This document shows, in pieces, positions 17,897 to 25,917 of a stretch of 64,000 bases of DNA. The notes below the pieces were generated by a model that saw only the letters and a list, made by a program, of their open reading frames with translations, had not been told where the DNA came from and did not search any database. Position 1 is the stretch's first letter. Each line of letters opens with the position of its first letter. This DNA is from Nonomuraea antri (GTDB lineage Bacteria > Actinomycetota > Actinomycetes > Streptosporangiales > Streptosporangiaceae): positions 21,494-85,493 of the forward strand of contig NZ_JABCPZ010000015.1 of assembly GCF_013283785.1 (NCBI RefSeq), read 5' to 3'. The translations under genes were made by a program, and so were the position numbers.

Positions 17897-18934
17897 ATGC
17901 GCGCGGTTGCCTTCGACGTCTTCGCCGGTGAGCTGGACCTACGTGAGCTCCCCGACCCTTCGCCCGCTCCGCACGGGGCGGTGATCAGGGTCGAGGCGAC
18001 CGGGCTTTGCCGCAGCGACTGGCACGGCTGGCAAGGACACGATCCCGACATCACCGTGCTGCCGCACGTGCCGGGACACGAGCTGGCCGGCGTGGTGGAG
18101 GCGGTCGGCTCCGGCGTGCGCCACTGGCGGCCGGGCGCCCGCGTGACCGTCCCGTTCGTGTGCGCCTGCGGGAGCTGCCCGTCCTGCGCGGCCGGGCAGC
18201 AGCAGGTGTGCGAACGCCAGACCCAGCCCGGCTTCACCCACTGGGGGTCGTTCGCCGAGTACGTGGCGATCGACCACGCCGACGTCAACCTGATCGCCGT
18301 CCCCGACGACATGACCGACGTGACCGCCGCCGGGCTCGGCTGCCGGTTCGCCACCGCGTTCCGTGCCGTCGTCCAGGTGGGCGAGGTGCGGCCGGGCGAA
18401 TGGGTGGCCGTGCACGGCTGCGGCGGGGTCGGGCTGTCCGCCGTCATGATCGCGACGGCCGCCGGGGCGCGTGTGGTGGCCGTGGACGTCAGCGCCGACG
18501 CGCTCCACCTGGCCGAGCTGGCCGGGGCCACCCACTTCGTCAACGCCGCGGCCGGCGACGCGGCCGCCCAGGTGCGCGAGCTGACCAGGGGCGGCGCGCA
18601 CGTCTCCATCGACGCGCTGGGCAGCGCCCAGACCTGCGCCGCGGCCGTCGAGAGCCTGCGCCGCCGGGGCCGGCACGTGCAGGTCGGGCTGCTGCCCGGC
18701 GGGCCGACGCCGGTGCCGATGGACCGGGTCATCGGCCACGAGCTGCGGCTGCTCGGCAGCCACGGCATGGCCGCGCACGCCTACCCGCCCATGCTGGAGA
18801 TGATCAGGGCCGGCGTGCTGCAGCCCGACCAGCTCGTCACCCGCACCATCGGCCTGGCCGACGCGGGCAAGGCGCTGGCCTCCATCGGCTCGGTGCCGGG
18901 CGTCACGATGATCACTCCTCGATTTCCACTCTGA
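17897..18934 (+). CDS. Zinc-dependent alcohol dehydrogenase
   Basis: A 345-aa medium-chain dehydrogenase. The catalytic zinc ligands are visible in [12 protein letters not shown] (Cys38 region), [10 protein letters not shown] (His/Glu pair near 63) and the later cysteine in GLGCRFAT. The structural zinc loop [17 protein letters not shown] (about residues 92-108) is complete. The Rossmann motif [13 protein letters not shown] (about 176-188) binds NAD(P). The ATG at 17897 begins close to the divergent SDR gene, so paired alcohol/carbonyl conversions are possible. Its last 23 bp overlap the convergent CMD-family gene. Confidence 0.9.
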   Translation: MRAVAFDVFAGELDLRELPDPSPAPHGAVIRVEATGLCRSDWHGWQGHDPDITVLPHVPGHELAGVVEAVGSGVRHWRPGARVTVPFVCACGSCPSCAAGQQQVCERQTQPGFTHWGSFAEYVAIDHADVNLIAVPDDMTDVTAAGLGCRFATAFRAVVQVGEVRPGEWVAVHGCGGVGLSAVMIATAAGARVVAVDVSADALHLAELAGATHFVNAAAGDAAAQVRELTRGGAHVSIDALGSAQTCAAAVESLRRRGRHVQVGLLPGGPTPVPMDRVIGHELRLLGSHGMAAHAYPPMLEMIRAGVLQPDQLVTRTIGLADAGKALASIGSVPGVTMITPRFPL

Positions 18935-19400
18935 GCGTCCTGAGCACCAGGGCGAGCATGCCGTAGTGGGCCACCAGCATGACCAGCTCGATCCTGCTCG
19001 CCTCGTCGTAGCGGTCGCACAGGGCGGCCCAGGTGGCGTCGGTCAGGTCGCCGGCGTAGTGCAGGTCGTCGGCGACCTGCAGCACCAGGCGGTCCTCGAC
19101 CGGCCAGAGCGCGTCGGGCTGGCGCACCCACTCGATCTCCTCCGCGCTCAGTCCCGCCTCGCGGCCCAGCCGCGCGTGCTGGTGCCATTCGTAGGCGCTG
19201 CCGCTGTGGTAGGCGGTGCGCAGAATGGCCAGCTCGCGGTCGCGGGGCGGGAGCGTGCCGTCCAGCAGCGCGCCGCCGAACCGCAGCCAGGCGCGGTAGA
19301 GCGAGGGATGCCGGCCGAGCGTGGTGAAGATGTTGTACGGATTGGCCTTCTGGAAGTCGTCCCATTCTTCCGGTGGTAAGGGCCGTACGCGGGGAGTCAT
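18912..19400 (-). CDS. Carboxymuconolactone decarboxylase (CMD)/AhpD-like family protein
   Basis: About 162 aa. The sequence [47 protein letters not shown] is the classic CMD-family core, with an E-W-x2-H pattern instead of the CxxC redox pair of AhpD. It is therefore unlikely to be a peroxidase reductant; the reaction is unknown. Both ATG 19400 ([13 protein letters not shown]) and ATG 19412 are possible; a GCGGGGGA stretch precedes them. It overlaps the convergent zinc alcohol dehydrogenase by 23 bp and is divergent from the response regulator. Confidence 0.8.
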   Translation of the reverse strand: MTPRVRPLPPEEWDDFQKANPYNIFTTLGRHPSLYRAWLRFGGALLDGTLPPRDRELAILRTAYHSGSAYEWHQHARLGREAGLSAEEIEWVRQPDALWPVEDRLVLQVADDLHYAGDLTDATWAALCDRYDEASRIELVMLVAHYGMLALVLRTLRVEIEE

Positions 19401-19555
19401 GATGTGTACCATTCCCCCGCATTTCAGAATATGAGCAGGCGTCGGACAGGAGATCGGGTCTGACCGCGATGCGGCCGACACTTTTCACATCAGGGTCAAT
19501 ACGGCAGGATGAAGTCACCTGACGGGTGTTGTCCAGTGAACGGCAAGGACCGCAA

Positions 19556-20161
19556 GTGATCCGAACGTTGCTCGCTGAGGACATGAATCTGGTACGTGGC
19601 GCGATCGTGGCGTTACTGGCCTACGAGGAGGACATCGAGGTCGTCGCGGAAGTCGAACGAGGCGACCACATCCTGGCCGCCGCCACCGCCAGCCGCCCCC
19701 ACGTGGCGGTCATCGACATCTCACTGCCCGGCCAGGACGGCCTGTCCGCCGCCGCCGAACTGCACGACAAGCTGCCCGAGTGCGGCGTGCTGATCCTCAC
19801 CGGGGTCGGGACACCCGGGCTGCTCAAGCGGGCGCTGGACGTGCACGTACGCGGCTTCATGGCCAAGGACGCCCCGCCGTCGCAGCTCGCCGACGCCATC
19901 CGCAGGGTGGCCGGCGGCGAGCGCGTGATCGACTCCGAGCTGGCGATCGCCGCGATGAAGCCGACGGAGGCCCCGCTGACGCAGCGCGAGCTGGACGTCA
20001 TCGAGGCCGCCGCCGACGGCGCGTCGATCGCGGAGATCGCCGCCACGCTGTTCCTGGCCGAGGGCACGGTCCGGAACTACCTGTGCCGGACCACCGCCAA
20101 GCTGGGCGCGCGCAGCAGGATCGACGCCATCAGGATCGTGCGCGAGTCGGGCTGGATCTGA
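19556..20161 (+). CDS. NarL/LuxR-type response regulator (RamR-like position in a lanthipeptide locus)
   Basis: A 201-aa two-domain regulator. The receiver domain has the acidic pocket residue Asp9 (LLAEDMN), phospho-acceptor Asp54 (VIDISLPG), Thr82 (ILTGVG) and Lys104 (FMAKDA). The C-terminal helix-turn-helix (about 136-190, LTQRELDVIEAAADGASIAEIAATLF...GTVRNYL) is LuxR-type. The GTG at 19556 has AAGGA 6 nt upstream. It converges on the end of the lanthipeptide operon. SapB-type loci are known to contain a dedicated regulator of this class (RamR/AmfR), so this is the likely activator, perhaps paired with the histidine kinase at the other end of the cluster. Confidence 0.85.
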   Translation: MIRTLLAEDMNLVRGAIVALLAYEEDIEVVAEVERGDHILAAATASRPHVAVIDISLPGQDGLSAAAELHDKLPECGVLILTGVGTPGLLKRALDVHVRGFMAKDAPPSQLADAIRRVAGGERVIDSELAIAAMKPTEAPLTQRELDVIEAAADGASIAEIAATLFLAEGTVRNYLCRTTAKLGARSRIDAIRIVRESGWI

Positions 20162-20166
20162 GCCGC

Positions 20167-20220
20167 GCGTCGGGTCCGGTGTGCGCGGCCGGTCAGGCGT
20201 CGAGTCCGGTGTGCGCGGCC
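20167..20220. repeat. Near-perfect 24-bp direct repeat duplicating the end of the prolyl oligopeptidase gene
   Basis: The 24-bp units at 20167-20190 and 20197-20220 differ at a single base (20173/20203). The second unit encodes the last codons of the peptidase (AAHTGLD) and the first lies beyond its stop codon, in the short gap to the convergent response regulator. The 30-bp offset points to slippage duplication. Confidence 0.8.
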
Positions 20221-22205
20221 AGGAAGGCCAGGACGTCGGCGGCCAGCCCGATCGAGCGGCTGACCGCCCGCGCGCCGTGGCCGACCCCGGTCTCGTTCCT
20301 GAGCAGGACCGGCCGGCTCCCGCCGGTCGCCCACTGCAGGGCCGCGCACATCTTGCGCGCGTGCATCGGATCCACCCGGGTGTCGGACGCCGAGCAGGTG
20401 AACAGCGTCGCCGGATAGTCCACGCCGCGGCTCACCCGGTGGTAGGGCGAGTAGGCCAGCAGCCAGCCGAGCTGCGCCGGGTCGTCGGGGTCGCCGTACT
20501 CGCCGGTCCAGGACGCGCCGAGGCCGCTGCGGTGGTAGCGGACCATGTCGAGCAGCCCGGCCGAGCACACGGCCGCCGCGAACAGGTCAGGCCGCTGGGT
20601 GATCGCCGCGCCCACGAGCAGGCCGCCGCCCGATTCGCCGCAGATGCCGAGCCGCCCGGGCGTCGTCCAGCCGTCGGCGATCAGCTTCTCGGCGGCGGCG
20701 GTGAAGTCGTCGAAGGTGTTCTGCTTGCGCTCCAGCATGCCGTCGCGGTGCCACGACTCGCCTTCCTCGCCGCCGCCGCGCAGCCCGGCGATGGCCAGCA
20801 CGCCGCCCGCCTCCACCCAGGCCAGCGAGTCGGCGGCGTAGCCGGGCGTCAGGGGGATGCCGAAGCCGCCGTAGCCGGTCAGGATGGCCGGGCGCGGCCC
20901 CTCGCGGCCCGCCAGGGCGACCACGACCATGCGGACCCGGGTGCCGTCGGCGGAGGCGTACTCGACATGGTGGCTCTCCATCGCGGGCATCGCCATGCCG
21001 GCCGGCGCCGGCGTTCCGCCCGGCCCAGGGGACCAGGGGGTGGTGTCGCCGGTCTCGGCGTCGTAGCGCCACACCCGGCCGGGGGTGACGGCGTCGGTGT
21101 AGACGAACCACGCCTCCAGGCCGCCCTCGGGACGGCAGGTGAGCGAGGCGATCGAGCCGCTGCCCGGCAATGGCACCTCCCCCGTCCGCCGGCCGGAACC
21201 GTCGTAGCGGACGATCTCGCCGACCGCGTGCCTGGTCCTGGACACCAGCAGGGTGCCGTCCTGGAGCACGGTGAACGCGCCCAGCACGGCCTCCGGGTCC
21301 TCCGGGACGAGGTCCCGCCAGCGCGCGGGCTCGGCGGGATCGGCGACGCAGAGCCGGCGGCGCGGCGCGTCCCTGTCGGTGAGCAGGTAGAGCCGGCCGT
21401 CGCAGGCGACGCCGCCCGCCGTCCTGGCCGCCACCCCCACCTGCGCCGGGCGCGGGCCGAGCTTGTCCGGCGGCCCGGCCGACAGGTCGGCGAGCCACAG
21501 GTCGTTGCCCGTCGGGGTGGCCGCGGAGATCGCCAGCCAGCGGCCGTCCGGGCTGATCTGCACGCCGTACGAGACCGGGCCCCTGGTGAAGACCGGCACG
21601 TCGGCGCCGCCGAGCGTGCGCAGCCGAACGCCCTCGCGGAAGCGCACGTAGTAGAACGCCTGCCCGCCGGGCAGCCAGGCGACCGGCGAGTACCGGCAGC
21701 CGCCGACGGGGCCGTCCACCGGCTCGCCCGAGTCGACGTCGATGACGTGCAGGTCGGCCCGCTCGTCGCCGCTGCGCGAGATCTGGTAGGCCAGGCGGCG
21801 TCCTTCCAGGTCGGGCTGCCAGTCGTCGAGCGTGGTGAGCCCGGACGGGTCCAGCGCCATCGGGTCGAGCACCGGCCGGTCGTCGCAGTACAGCACCGGG
21901 TGCTCCTGGCAGGCCGTCTGGCTCTGGTGGAAGCGCCGGCCGCCGCGCCAGACCGGCGGGCTCACCATGCCGGTGACGCTCAGCTCGGTCAGCCGGGCGG
22001 CGAACCGCTCGCGCCCGGGCAGCCGGGCCGCGCCCTCGCGCCACAGCTCCTCCTGCTCCACGAGCCAGGCGGCGGTCCTGGGGTCGTGCGGGTCCTCCAG
22101 CCATCGGTACGGGTCGGCGATCCGATGGCCGTGACGGTCGTCGACGACGTCGTGCCGCTCGGCGGCCGGGTGGGTGGCGGGCCGGGCTTCATCGGGCAAG
22201 GTCAT
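20193..22205 (-). CDS. Prolyl oligopeptidase (S9A), probable lanthipeptide leader peptidase (FlaP-like)
   Basis: A 670-aa serine peptidase with the S9A layout: N-terminal RIADPYRWLEDPHDPRTAAW, a beta-propeller (about 80-410) that screens substrates by size, and a C-terminal alpha/beta hydrolase domain. The catalytic triad is visible as Ser525 (GESGGG), Asp608 (SDTRVDP) and His643 (GVGHGA). There is no signal peptide, so it acts in the cytoplasm. It overlaps the upstream ABC gene by 4 bp (ATGA) and is the last gene of the lanthipeptide operon. In the flavipeptin system a prolyl oligopeptidase removes part of the class III leader by cutting after proline; Pro12 of the precursor here would be the matching site. 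Confidence 0.9.
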   Translation of the reverse strand: MTLPDEARPATHPAAERHDVVDDRHGHRIADPYRWLEDPHDPRTAAWLVEQEELWREGAARLPGRERFAARLTELSVTGMVSPPVWRGGRRFHQSQTACQEHPVLYCDDRPVLDPMALDPSGLTTLDDWQPDLEGRRLAYQISRSGDERADLHVIDVDSGEPVDGPVGGCRYSPVAWLPGGQAFYYVRFREGVRLRTLGGADVPVFTRGPVSYGVQISPDGRWLAISAATPTGNDLWLADLSAGPPDKLGPRPAQVGVAARTAGGVACDGRLYLLTDRDAPRRRLCVADPAEPARWRDLVPEDPEAVLGAFTVLQDGTLLVSRTRHAVGEIVRYDGSGRRTGEVPLPGSGSIASLTCRPEGGLEAWFVYTDAVTPGRVWRYDAETGDTTPWSPGPGGTPAPAGMAMPAMESHHVEYASADGTRVRMVVVALAGREGPRPAILTGYGGFGIPLTPGYAADSLAWVEAGGVLAIAGLRGGGEEGESWHRDGMLERKQNTFDDFTAAAEKLIADGWTTPGRLGICGESGGGLLVGAAITQRPDLFAAAVCSAGLLDMVRYHRSGLGASWTGEYGDPDDPAQLGWLLAYSPYHRVSRGVDYPATLFTCSASDTRVDPMHARKMCAALQWATGGSRPVLLRNETGVGHGARAVSRSIGLAADVLAFLAAHTGLDA

Positions 22206-23977
22206 GAGACGGGCTCCGGGTTCCAGTGGCCGGTGAGGTCGGCGTACAGCGGGGAGACGGGCACCAGTTCGTCGTGGGTGCCGAGCAGGGCCCGCTCGCC
22301 GTCCATGAGCAGGATGCGGTGCGCGCGGCGGGCCGAGGTGAGCCGGTGCGCGATCACGACGAGCGTGCCGCCGCGGCGCGCGAACGCGGTCTCGACGCGG
22401 GCCTCGGCCGCGTGGTCCAGATGGCAGGTCGCCTCGTCCAGGATGACCAGCGGCGCGTCGGCGAGGTAGGCGCGCACCAGGGCGACGAGCTGGCGGCGGC
22501 CCGGCGACAGCGCGGCCGGGTCGAGCACCGCGTCGTGGCCGCCCGCGCGGTCCGCCAGGTCGGCGGCGCCGAGCGCGGCGAGCGCGGCGGCCAGCCGCTC
22601 GTCGGGCACGTCGGCGGCGCACAGGTAGGTGAGGTTCTCGCGGAGCGTGCCGCGGAACACGTACGCCTCCTGCGGGATCAGCACCCGCGAGGCGGGGCCG
22701 ACCTCGGGCGCGGGGACGCCGCCGATCAGGATCTCGCCCCGGTCGGGGCGCAGCAGGCCGGTGATCAGGCTCGCCAGCGTGGACTTGCCCGCGCCGCTCG
22801 GCCCGACGACGGCCAGGTGCTCGCCCGGTTCGAGGGTGAGGTCGAGGCCGTCGACGACCGGGGCGGCGTGCGGACCGTAGGAGAAGGTGACGCCGCGCAA
22901 CCGCACGACGGCGTCCGGCCTCGAAGGCGCGGGTGCAGGCGCGGGTGCAGGTGCGGGCCCGGCGGCGGGCACGGCGGCCTCCGCGGGTGGCGGGGTTTCT
23001 CCCGTGATGCGGTTCAGCGCCGCGAACAGCCGGATCGCGCTCACCCCGAGCCCCTGGACCAGGCCGTTCAGCGCGGGCGCGAGCGACTGGGTGACGTAGG
23101 CGAGCGCGCCCACCACGACGCCCGGCCCCGCGCCGCCGTCCAGCAGCCACGGGGTGCCGGCGAGCACGAGGAGCACGGGCAGCCAGCCGCCGACCGCGAG
23201 CGCCGCGGTGCGCGCGGCCGTCACAGCGGCCAGGGAGCGGGCCGCCGCCGCCTGGCACTCCACCCGGCCGCGCAGCCGGTCGCTCACGCCGTCCTCCAGC
23301 CCGCAGGCCTCGATGTCGCGCAGCGCGCCGGCGGCGGCGGTCATGCTCTCGTTCAGTTCCTCGTCGGCCAGCAGGAACGCGCGCTGGCTGCGGGCCAGGC
23401 GCGGCAGCGACGCCAGGAACAGGCCGAGCCCGGCGGCGAACGGCGGCAGCACCAGCACGAGCGCCTGCGGAGCCAGCGTCAGCAGCCCCAGCACCACGCT
23501 GACCAGCGTGAACGCGAACCCGCGCACGGTGGTGACGACGGCCGCGAAGGCGTCTCTGGCCAGCTCCACCTGCAGCCCGGCCCGGGCCACGGCCGAGCTG
23601 TCCCCCCTGGCCGCGCCTGAGCCGCCGGGCCGCGCCGCCTCGCCCAGCGTCCGGTGTACGACGTGGGTCAGCAGGTCGTCGCGGAACGGCTCGGCCATCG
23701 CGGCCACCGCCAGCACCACCTGGCGGGCCGCCACGGCGGCCAGCAGCCACACGCCGCCGAGCGCCGCCAGCCAGGCCACGCCGGTCAGCGGGCGGGCGGC
23801 GGCGAAGCCGTCCTCGATGGCGCGGGCGACGGCGTGCCCGATCAGGAACGCGGGCCCGGCCTCGACCAGCGACCACAGCCCCAGCCTGAGCAGCAGGGAC
23901 GGCTCCCGGCGCAGCGCCGCCCACACCATCGCCCGCCCGGCACGGCTGCCGGACGGCGGTCGCTCCCGCCGGTTCAC
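22202..23977 (-). CDS. ABC exporter half-transporter, second subunit (lanthipeptide export)
   Basis: About 591 aa: a six-helix transmembrane domain (residues ~20-320), an Ala/Pro linker (about 328-350) and an ATPase domain. Walker A is GPSGAGKST, Walker B is LVILDEATCHLD with the catalytic glutamate, and the H-loop is IAHRLT. The signature motif is degenerate (LSPGRRQ instead of LSGGQ). The GTG start at 23977 overlaps the stop of the first ABC gene (GTGA), and its own stop overlaps the peptidase start (ATGA). It resembles RamB/AmfA-type exporters of SapB-like loci and most likely works as a heterodimer with the preceding subunit. Confidence 0.85.
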   Translation of the reverse strand: MNRRERPPSGSRAGRAMVWAALRREPSLLLRLGLWSLVEAGPAFLIGHAVARAIEDGFAAARPLTGVAWLAALGGVWLLAAVAARQVVLAVAAMAEPFRDDLLTHVVHRTLGEAARPGGSGAARGDSSAVARAGLQVELARDAFAAVVTTVRGFAFTLVSVVLGLLTLAPQALVLVLPPFAAGLGLFLASLPRLARSQRAFLLADEELNESMTAAAGALRDIEACGLEDGVSDRLRGRVECQAAAARSLAAVTAARTAALAVGGWLPVLLVLAGTPWLLDGGAGPGVVVGALAYVTQSLAPALNGLVQGLGVSAIRLFAALNRITGETPPPAEAAVPAAGPAPAPAPAPAPSRPDAVVRLRGVTFSYGPHAAPVVDGLDLTLEPGEHLAVVGPSGAGKSTLASLITGLLRPDRGEILIGGVPAPEVGPASRVLIPQEAYVFRGTLRENLTYLCAADVPDERLAAALAALGAADLADRAGGHDAVLDPAALSPGRRQLVALVRAYLADAPLVILDEATCHLDHAAEARVETAFARRGGTLVVIAHRLTSARRAHRILLMDGERALLGTHDELVPVSPLYADLTGHWNPEPVS

Positions 23978-25671
23978 GACGGGTCTCCGTCGGCGGCCGG
24001 CTGGAAGACGGCGCGGTAGTCCGGGTCGTGCCAGAGCAGGTCGTGCGGGCCGCAGGCGCGTACCTCGCCGCGCTCCAGCCAGACGATCCGGTCGGCGCGG
24101 GCGGCGGTGGCCAGGCGGTGCGCGACGATGAGGCTGGTCCTGCCGTGGGCGGTGAGCGCCCGGGTGACCTGGCGTTCGGTCACCGTGTCGAGGCTGGAGG
24201 TGGCGTCGTCGAGCACCAGCAGGCGCGGCGTGCGGGCCAGGGCCCTGGCCAGGCCGAGCCGCTGGCGTTCGCCGCCCGACATGGGGGCCGCCGACAGCCG
24301 GGTGGCGTAGCCGTCGGGGAGCTGCCGGACGAAGGCGTCCGCGCAGGCGGTCCGCGCCGCCTCGACCACCCGCTGGTCCGGCACGCCGGCCGCGCGCCGC
24401 CCGGAGTGCGCCGGGTGGCCGTCGATGGCGGCCGCGATCGTCTCGCCGATCAGCGCCGGACGTTCGAAGGCGCAGCCCACCGCCTGACGCAGCGCCGGGC
24501 GGGCCAGCTCGCGCAGCGGGACGCCGTCCAGCAGGACCGCGCCCTCGGCCGGGTCGGACAGGCGGGCGGCCAGCGCCGCCAGCAGCGACTTGCCCGAGCC
24601 GGAGAGACCGACCACGGCCGTCACCGAGCCGCCGGGCAGCACCAGGTCGCCGACGCGCAGCCCGTCGGCACGCACGCCGCGGAACTCCAGCCGCCCCGGG
24701 CCGCAGGGCAGCGACCGGGTTCCGTAGGGCGTGGCGGGCACGTCGAGCACCTGGGTGACGCGTTCGGCCGCGGCCCGCGCCCTGGCCAGGCCGCCGAGGT
24801 AGCCGAGCGAGGTGCTCAGCGCCGCGCCCAGCACGGCGTAGCGGGCGGCGGCGTACAGCTCGCCCACGCTGAGCTCGCCCGCGGCCAGCCGGAGCCCGCC
24901 GACGGCCAGGACGGCCACCTCGACCAGCGGCACGACCAGCCCGGCCTGGACCCCCGCCGAGGCGTTGGCCCGCCACAGCCGCAGGCCGTGCTCGCGCAGG
25001 CGCGGCAGCGGCGTCAGCACCCGGCGCGCCTCGCGCCCGGCGGCGCCGGCTGCGGCGATGGTCCTGGCCCCGGTCAGCGCGTCGACCAGGCGGGACGCGA
25101 TCTCCCCCTGGACCTCCTGGTAGCCGCCCGCGATCGTGGTCGTGGTGCGCAGGAAGGCGCGCAGCACGTACAGGATGAGGACGATGCCGGCCGCGAGCGT
25201 GAGCGTCAGCAGCGGGTCGATGAGGGTGAGCGCGACCAGCGCGCCGACGGTGGGCACCAGCGTGCCGAGCGCGCTGGTGACGGTGTCGGGGGCGCGGCCC
25301 ACCTCCTCGGCGTTCAGCCCGGCCCTGGTGACCAGCTCGCCTTCGGGGAAGCGGCGGGTCATGGCGTGACCGGCGCCGAGCACGTGGCGCAGCACGCCGA
25401 GCCTGAGCCTGGCCGCCGCGTACGCGCCGCTCGCGCCCCGGGCCCAGACGCCCAGCGCCTCGCAGACCATGACGAGCGCGACCACCGACGCGCACAGCGC
25501 CAGCCAGGACAGCGCGGGCCGGCCCGCGACGAGGAGGTCCACGGTGCGGCCGACCAGGTAGGGGACGGCCAGTTCCGCGGCGGCGCCCAGGACGGCGGTG
25601 GCGGCCAGCACGGCCGGCCACGGTCCGCCGCGCCGCACCGTGCGCATGACCAGCCGGTCGGCTGCTCGCAC
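23974..25671 (-). CDS. ABC exporter half-transporter, first subunit (lanthipeptide export)
   Basis: About 565 aa with an N-terminal transmembrane domain (six helices within residues ~15-290) fused to an ATPase domain. Walker A is GLSGSGKS, the signature MSGGERQRLGLARAL is canonical, and the H-loop is VAHRL. Walker B reads LLVLDDATSSLD, with Asp in place of the catalytic Glu. The GTG at 25671 is chosen because GGGAGG lies 6 nt upstream; longer in-frame starts lack a ribosome-binding site and would overlap a hairpin. It follows the precursor gene after a 109-bp gap. Together with the next gene it would export the modified peptide. Confidence 0.85.
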   Translation of the reverse strand: MRAADRLVMRTVRRGGPWPAVLAATAVLGAAAELAVPYLVGRTVDLLVAGRPALSWLALCASVVALVMVCEALGVWARGASGAYAAARLRLGVLRHVLGAGHAMTRRFPEGELVTRAGLNAEEVGRAPDTVTSALGTLVPTVGALVALTLIDPLLTLTLAAGIVLILYVLRAFLRTTTTIAGGYQEVQGEIASRLVDALTGARTIAAAGAAGREARRVLTPLPRLREHGLRLWRANASAGVQAGLVVPLVEVAVLAVGGLRLAAGELSVGELYAAARYAVLGAALSTSLGYLGGLARARAAAERVTQVLDVPATPYGTRSLPCGPGRLEFRGVRADGLRVGDLVLPGGSVTAVVGLSGSGKSLLAALAARLSDPAEGAVLLDGVPLRELARPALRQAVGCAFERPALIGETIAAAIDGHPAHSGRRAAGVPDQRVVEAARTACADAFVRQLPDGYATRLSAAPMSGGERQRLGLARALARTPRLLVLDDATSSLDTVTERQVTRALTAHGRTSLIVAHRLATAARADRIVWLERGEVRACGPHDLLWHDPDYRAVFQPAADGDPS

Positions 25672-25737
25672 CCCTCGCCTCCCTTGCGGTGGCCGGCTCA
25701 CGCCTTTACGAAGTATGTCTGTTTTATCCGGGGGAGC

Positions 25738-25764
25738 CCCCGCGCCGTCGGTGACGGCGCGGGG
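25738..25764 (-). terminator. Hairpin attenuator between the precursor gene and the transporter genes
   Basis: CCCCGCGCCGTC (25738-25749) pairs perfectly with GACGGCGCGGGG (25753-25764) around a 3-nt loop, giving a 12-bp GC-rich stem. It starts 16 nt beyond the precursor stop codon. Partial terminators in this position are common in lanthipeptide operons, where they let precursor message exceed transporter message and protect its 3' end. Confidence 0.7.
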
Positions 25765-25780
25765 ACCCGGCACCACGTGA

Positions 25781-25912
25781 TCAGTGGCACAGAGCGACAC
25801 TCAGGTTGCTCGGCTTGCCGGAGTGACACGTGAGAGCAGTCAGCGTGCTGCCGCCGCTGGCCACGTCGCTGGCCGCGGGAGCCTCCAGACCCTGCAGGTC
25901 GAGAAGAACCAT
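25781..25912 (-). CDS. lanA: SapB-like class III lanthipeptide precursor peptide (43 aa)
   Basis: The ATG at 25912 starts 5 nt after the synthetase stop and uses the AAGGAGGTG inside the end of that gene. The 43-residue peptide begins MVLLDLQGLEAP, an amphipathic leader with the DLQ-x-LE signature of class III precursors that binds the LanKC enzyme. The core holds two copies of the ring motif S-x2-(S/T)-x3-C: Ser22/Thr25/Cys29 (STLTALTC) and Ser35/Ser38/Cys42 (SNLSVALC), joined by HSGKP. SapB (RamS) has the same two-ring plan. Dehydration at the Ser/Thr residues and cyclisation to Cys would give two lanthionine or labionin rings, probably a surface-active aerial-growth peptide. Confidence 0.93.
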   Translation of the reverse strand: MVLLDLQGLEAPAASDVASGGSTLTALTCHSGKPSNLSVALCH

Positions 25913-25917
25913 TTTCG

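Noticed and set aside
20193..23924. Continuous 1243-codon frame that would fuse ABC DNA to the oligopeptidase
   Set aside because: The upstream two-thirds are Arg/Gly shadow of the ABC gene in another frame; peptidase homology starts at ATG 22205, which overlaps the ABC stop.
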